Source: Acidobacteriota bacterium (lineage in GTDB: Bacteria > Acidobacteriota > Blastocatellia > Pyrinomonadales > Pyrinomonadaceae). Taken from it: a stretch of 64,000 nucleotides of DNA. The notes below the pieces were generated by a model. It saw only the letters and a program-made list of their open reading frames with translations. It ran no database searches and was not told the origin of the DNA. The stretch is taken from positions 124,001 through 188,000 of the forward strand of contig JAOAPY010000013.1 in the NCBI GenBank assembly GCA_025463135.1, given 5' to 3'. The stretch's first letter is position 1. Every line of letters starts with the position of its first letter. A program made the translations under genes and the position numbers. This document shows, in pieces, positions 60,314-64,000 of the stretch.

Positions 60314-61459
60314 GTGCGCCGTCTATTTACGACAGTCGGGGTCTTCATGGCACTAACGTGCGCAGCGAGCGGGCAGGACTTGCCGCGCGGCTCGGCGAAA
60401 GTGAATTTACCGGATACTATCCGGCAGCCATTTCGCGGAGCGACGAATAAGGATCAAGGTCACTCAGCTCGCGCCGAATTCGAGCAGGGCAATCAGTTTT
60501 TCAGAAGCGCCAATTACTCAAGAGCAATTGATTCCTACAAACTGGCAATCCGTCTCGAGCCCACACTCTTTCAGGCCCACTACAATCTGGGAGTCGCTTT
60601 TGTCGACACGCGCGAGTATCGCGAGGCGGCCCGCGCTTTCGAACAGGCGCTCGCTCTGCTCCCAAGCTCGACAGCCGTCTTGAGATACCTTGGTCAGATT
60701 CATCACAAGCTAAACGAATTCGAGATTGCCGCCGGCCACTATCTGAAGTTACTGGCCCTGGAGCCTGATTCAACAGTCGCGCTGTGCGGACTCGGGGCCG
60801 CACAGGTTCGTTTGGGCAAATATGCCGAGGCCGAGGCAAGCTTTGAAAATGCAGTGAAGCTGGAACCAACTTCCACCGAGGCTGTCGCCGGCCTGTGCCT
60901 GGTTTCCACAACCTCACGTCAGGACGACAAGGCCCTGCGATACTGCACCAGTGCCACGCAACTCACACCTAACGCAGAGGTGGTGCATTACCTGTTGGGT
61001 GAGACTTATTTGAATCTGCATCGTTATCAGGATGCTCTGGGACCACTGACGAGAGCGACGGAATTGGCGCCACGCGATGGCTTCGCCTACAACAGCCTTG
61101 GTCTGGCCCACTATGGGTTGGAGCGGTATGACAAGGCGGCTGACAGTTTTCAGCGATCAGCGCAACTGGAGCCAGGTTTTGCTGAAGCCTACACGGGTAT
61201 TGGGTCAGTTTTTCTCAAGCAGAAAAAGTATCGAGAGGCGAAAGAAGCATTCAACCAGGCTTTGGCACGCGATGCTGCTTCAACCGTTGCGCACATGAAC
61301 CTGGCCATCGCCTGCCTGGATCTCAAACAGCGCGACTGCGCGCTTGAGCAATACAACATTCTGCAGCAGCTCGATTCAACCATGGCCCAGGGCCTTTTTG
61401 CGCAGATTTATCGCAATCATGTTGTGTCGCTGCCGCATTCATCCAAGAGACTACCGTAA
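60314..61459 (+). CDS. Secreted TPR-repeat protein
   Basis: 381 residues from GTG with GGAGG eight bases upstream. Signal peptide about 1-20. About eight to nine TPRs from residue 55 (for example QGNQFFRSANYSRAIDSYKL, ALDPRDGFAYNSLGLAHYGL-like GLAHYGLERYDKAADSFQR). Likely a periplasmic scaffold. Lies 200 bp after the VWFA gene; these and the sigma cluster share orientation, though the gap suggests a separate unit. Confidence 0.85.
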   Translation: MRRLFTTVGVFMALTCAASGQDLPRGSAKVNLPDTIRQPFRGATNKDQGHSARAEFEQGNQFFRSANYSRAIDSYKLAIRLEPTLFQAHYNLGVAFVDTREYREAARAFEQALALLPSSTAVLRYLGQIHHKLNEFEIAAGHYLKLLALEPDSTVALCGLGAAQVRLGKYAEAEASFENAVKLEPTSTEAVAGLCLVSTTSRQDDKALRYCTSATQLTPNAEVVHYLLGETYLNLHRYQDALGPLTRATELAPRDGFAYNSLGLAHYGLERYDKAADSFQRSAQLEPGFAEAYTGIGSVFLKQKKYREAKEAFNQALARDAASTVAHMNLAIACLDLKQRDCALEQYNILQQLDSTMAQGLFAQIYRNHVVSLPHSSKRLP

Positions 61460-61597
61460 CCGCGCAAAGGCGCCCGCAATAAACCTCTGGAATACTGATA
61501 AAAAATTATAACGCGCCCTGGCGAGGAAAAGGCTGGGGAGCTGTGCGATGTCTGCTGTTAAATTTCCTTGGATTATGAGGGGCGTGGCAATTGATAC

Positions 61598-62989
61598 TCA
61601 GGCTACAACGCGTACGCGAAAACGGATGAATATGCTTGACTGCCACTTCGGAGGCAAGTCTCCCAACAAGACTGTGGCGTTGCCAACATCAAGTCCCTTA
61701 GAAATCAGCGATCCAATATAACTATATGTTTCCCCACTCATAGGCATGACTTCTAATCGCGCGCCTTCAGGCGTGATGATCTTGAATTGGTTGACCACTG
61801 TGTTTGTGTTACTACCGGCGAACTCTACTCTCACATTGTGATTATTTCCCGGATGCGCATCTACTGAGGTGGTAAGCCGCACATCCCTGGCGATTCCATA
61901 GCCGGGGTTCTCTTGCTCCGCATTATCGCCGGCACCGTTGTTGATGTATACAAGCACATAGATTTCGTCTCCAAGGTGAGCGGTCAGTCCACCTTCCCAT
62001 TCTTCGCGATTTCGAGAGTAGTGATCAGAATTGACTAGCCTAGCATCAACCGAGGGGTAGTCGTGGCAGGGTTCGCTCGAGCCGGAGTACATGACCGCCC
62101 AGTAATTCAGTCGTGCCGTGCTCGGCGGATTCTCACAAAACAGTGGTTTCGGAAACTTTCGTGCAAAGAGCCATAAGCCAAAACACGTCGTTCCGAACAC
62201 TATTGCGCAAACTAAGCCCAGAAATAGCCGCCTTTTAAGAGTCCCGGCCCAAGAGAATATTTGGTACAGACGTTTCCTGATGTTTGTTTTCAGCCCGATC
62301 CAAGTACCAAACGCTGCAAACAAGTAGCCTGGAGAAGTGGCTAAGATGATGTAACCAATTTCCTTAGTTGAAGGTGGATCAGCTTCCCCAGTTATCATCG
62401 CAAGTGGTACCAGCAAACTGTAACTAATTAAGTTATAGATTATTACTGCGGCGACCGCGTTGCGATAAGGAAAGGAAGGTTTCGTTCGCGCCAACTTACT
62501 AGACACCCATCCGCCTATGATATAGGAGATCAATGCAACTAAGATCAAGACAGCAACGGTTAAGGGATCGTTCGTCAATGTATCGAGCGCCCCTACGAGA
62601 TTCTTAGGAACTGAATAGAAGAGTTCCGGGTCAGTTCGTTCTTGAAGAAAGGCGAAAATAAATCCTGCGATCCCCTGAACAAAAACTACTACAACTGTAA
62701 TCAAGAATATGTGCGAGTAGTTGAGTTTAGGAAAAGTCAACAATTGTCGCCACGGCCGAAATTCCAACCTACCGCGTTCTTGGCTCCATTTAGAGAATAT
62801 GAGATATAAGAAGGCCCAGATGGGGGTGGAAACGAACGTTGCGAAGGTGGTGCCGAAAAGCAGAGCTAGGAGAGCTACGAGCGCAGCATATGCTAGAGTG
62901 ATCGCAACAAACGATTTTATCCGGGGAGTATCGAGTATTTCTTTTCTTCGGTTGTTCGCCTTTTTTTTGTTGGCCTTTTTCGCGACCAT
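61598..62989 (-). CDS. Unknown multi-pass membrane protein with extracytoplasmic C-terminal domain
   Basis: 463 residues. Basic N-terminus (KKANKKKANNRRKE), then about seven TM helices (27-45, 48-65, 90-112, 140-160, 178-198, 208-230, 252-275). After 280 comes a soluble part with GGLTAHLGDEIYVLVYINNGAGDNAE and ARDVRLTTSVDAHPGNNHNVRVEF, which reads like a beta-sandwich of CARDB/DUF11 type. No family recognised. Its neighbour is a large surface protein on the same strand. Confidence 0.62.
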   Translation of the reverse strand: MVAKKANKKKANNRRKEILDTPRIKSFVAITLAYAALVALLALLFGTTFATFVSTPIWAFLYLIFSKWSQERGRLEFRPWRQLLTFPKLNYSHIFLITVVVVFVQGIAGFIFAFLQERTDPELFYSVPKNLVGALDTLTNDPLTVAVLILVALISYIIGGWVSSKLARTKPSFPYRNAVAAVIIYNLISYSLLVPLAMITGEADPPSTKEIGYIILATSPGYLFAAFGTWIGLKTNIRKRLYQIFSWAGTLKRRLFLGLVCAIVFGTTCFGLWLFARKFPKPLFCENPPSTARLNYWAVMYSGSSEPCHDYPSVDARLVNSDHYSRNREEWEGGLTAHLGDEIYVLVYINNGAGDNAEQENPGYGIARDVRLTTSVDAHPGNNHNVRVEFAGSNTNTVVNQFKIITPEGARLEVMPMSGETYSYIGSLISKGLDVGNATVLLGDLPPKWQSSIFIRFRVRVVA

Positions 62990-63034
62990 TTGTTTCCCTT
63001 CCCATAGTGAGTTACGCGCGGGAAGCCCATCGGA

Positions 63035-64000
63035 TCATTTTGTTTTCTGTGTACTGCCGGCTGGGACAATGCGGATGACTGCCTTGTTACTGACGCTACC
63101 TCTCACCGTAATGCTTAGCGACACCGTAGCGGCGTTCGTCAACTCATCAGGTAGTTTGACCGTCACCTGTGTCAACCAGTCATAGTTGGGAACCTTCCCA
63201 AAGTATTCCACGGGCAGCGCATAAACATGCTGCGCGGGATCTTCTGCTTGCACGTTGATCGCCGCAGCATTCTCTCCCGCGAGCAAATTCAAATTGTCGA
63301 CAAAGAGCGTCACGCGCGTGCGCTGATCCGCGCTGAAATTTCTCCTGTTAATTATCGGGAAAGGATCGCGTGTCAAATTCACCGAGTCCAATGCAATCAG
63401 GTTAGTCGTCTGTGGCTCGGTCACGAGAGTTGGCGCCACACTCGGATCAGTTACCAGAAAAAGCGAGCGACCAATCGTCACATACCAATGTCCATCGCGA
63501 GCAAAACTCACGCCCAGATCACTCGCGATATTCGCGGGCGATTGATTGGCCCGAGCCAGGTATGTACGTCCGCCATTGAGGAAGGTCAATTCCCCTGCCG
63601 GACCGAGTGCGCCAATGGTGCTTGTCGTACCGAAAAAGCTTAACTGGTTTTCAATGCCATCCGGGGAACGGGTCCAGACCTGTCGTTGACCTCCGGTTCC
63701 CAGGCGCGTAAAAGCAGCCCAACCTTCATTAACTTGATAGTCAGTTCCCGGATTGGGTTCAGTCGATCGCGGCGGCGCTAAGATGATTTCACCAGAGGTC
63801 GCTTTCATCACGATAGAGAAAGTCTGGTTACTACAGCAAGGGTCGCCTTTGCGATAGATCACGTTAATGCCATCGGTCAAAGTATAGGTATTCCACAGAA
63901 CCGAATCGCTGGTTAACTGAGTGGTCGAGCCGGCGCTATAGCGGTAAATATTGAAATTGGTCGGTGACTGACTACTCCAAAAAACTACGTCACCGGCGGC
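63035..64000 (-). CDS. C-terminal part of a large secreted beta-propeller-like protein (start beyond window)
   Basis: The frame is open from the right edge to the stop at 63035 (321 codons). Repeating blade-like strands are seen: DVVFWSSQSPTNFNIYRYSAGSTTQLTSD, NEGWAAFTRLGTGGQRQVWTRSPDG, ELTFLNGGRTYLARA, similar to TolB/WD40-type propellers of secreted acidobacterial proteins. The C-terminal about 110 residues (DPFPIINRRNF ... VTVKLPDELTNAATVSLSITVRGSVSN) look like Ig-fold modules. The start and full domain set lie outside the window. Confidence 0.7.
   Translation of the reverse strand, partial: AAGDVVFWSSQSPTNFNIYRYSAGSTTQLTSDSVLWNTYTLTDGINVIYRKGDPCCSNQTFSIVMKATSGEIILAPPRSTEPNPGTDYQVNEGWAAFTRLGTGGQRQVWTRSPDGIENQLSFFGTTSTIGALGPAGELTFLNGGRTYLARANQSPANIASDLGVSFARDGHWYVTIGRSLFLVTDPSVAPTLVTEPQTTNLIALDSVNLTRDPFPIINRRNFSADQRTRVTLFVDNLNLLAGENAAAINVQAEDPAQHVYALPVEYFGKVPNYDWLTQVTVKLPDELTNAATVSLSITVRGSVSNKAVIRIVPAGSTQKTK

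Overview
The window is 64 kb of a bacterial chromosome, moderately GC-rich, with genes on both strands. It most resembles an Acidobacteriota genome of the Blastocatellia/Pyrinomonadales type. That is an inference from a VWFA-related 'acidobacterial' secreted protein, DUF4252 proteins beside an ECF sigma factor, a PriA/CoaBC/UDG housekeeping mix, LpxD and an Mla system (so a Gram-negative envelope), and intergenic spaces full of palindromic repeats. No 16S gene or other decisive marker is present.

Layout. 1-9 kb: ftsY (cut by the left edge), an HD-GYP sensor, an ECF sigma / zinc-finger anti-sigma / Spy-like periplasmic trio, and the lipid-trafficking set MlaE-MlaF-MlaD. 9-16 kb: an accessory stretch with a frameshifted pseudogene, a truncated RHS protein with a HELGH metalloprotease-like tip, a MidA-type methyltransferase, small zinc-ribbon membrane proteins, an OB-like lipoprotein and a one-heme lipoprotein. 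16-26 kb: AhpD-like protein, MmcQ/YjbR protein, aldehyde dehydrogenase, aconitase, DUF6335-like protein, Dtd, GatB, DUF4383 protein. 26-32.3 kb: a vitamin B12 uptake locus on the minus strand (promoter, cobalamin riboswitch, terminator, btuF, btuC, btuD, second cobalamin riboswitch, TonB-dependent receptor). 32.6-45 kb: mtnA, two nucleotide-sugar enzymes, coaBC-udg-priA, lpxD, a FabG-like reductase. 45-52.5 kb: a GT28-type glycosyltransferase with a radical SAM partner, a Uma2 protein, and an NtrX/NtrY-like two-component pair. 52.7-54.8 kb: a compact three-gene operon of unknown membrane/secreted proteins with its own promoter. 55-61.5 kb: CPBP protease, then ECF sigma, TM protein, two DUF4252-type proteins, a VWFA protein and a TPR protein in one direction. 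61.6-64 kb: an unknown membrane protein and the C-terminal part of a large surface protein that leaves the right edge.

The most striking feature is the number of distinct palindromic repeat families, at least ten in 64 kb. They lie mostly between genes, but some have entered functional sequence. One sits in a variable arm of a cobalamin riboswitch. One is an in-frame 126-bp insert between the ribosome binding site and the signal peptide of the VWFA protein. One is a large palindrome in the leader of the TonB receptor. Others supply the last residues of a CPBP protease and of the MidA-like methyltransferase. No transposase or RAYT gene is visible here, so whatever moves them is encoded elsewhere. 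The 52.9-54.8 kb operon is the best candidate for an undescribed protein system: its first two proteins share a two-helix membrane module.
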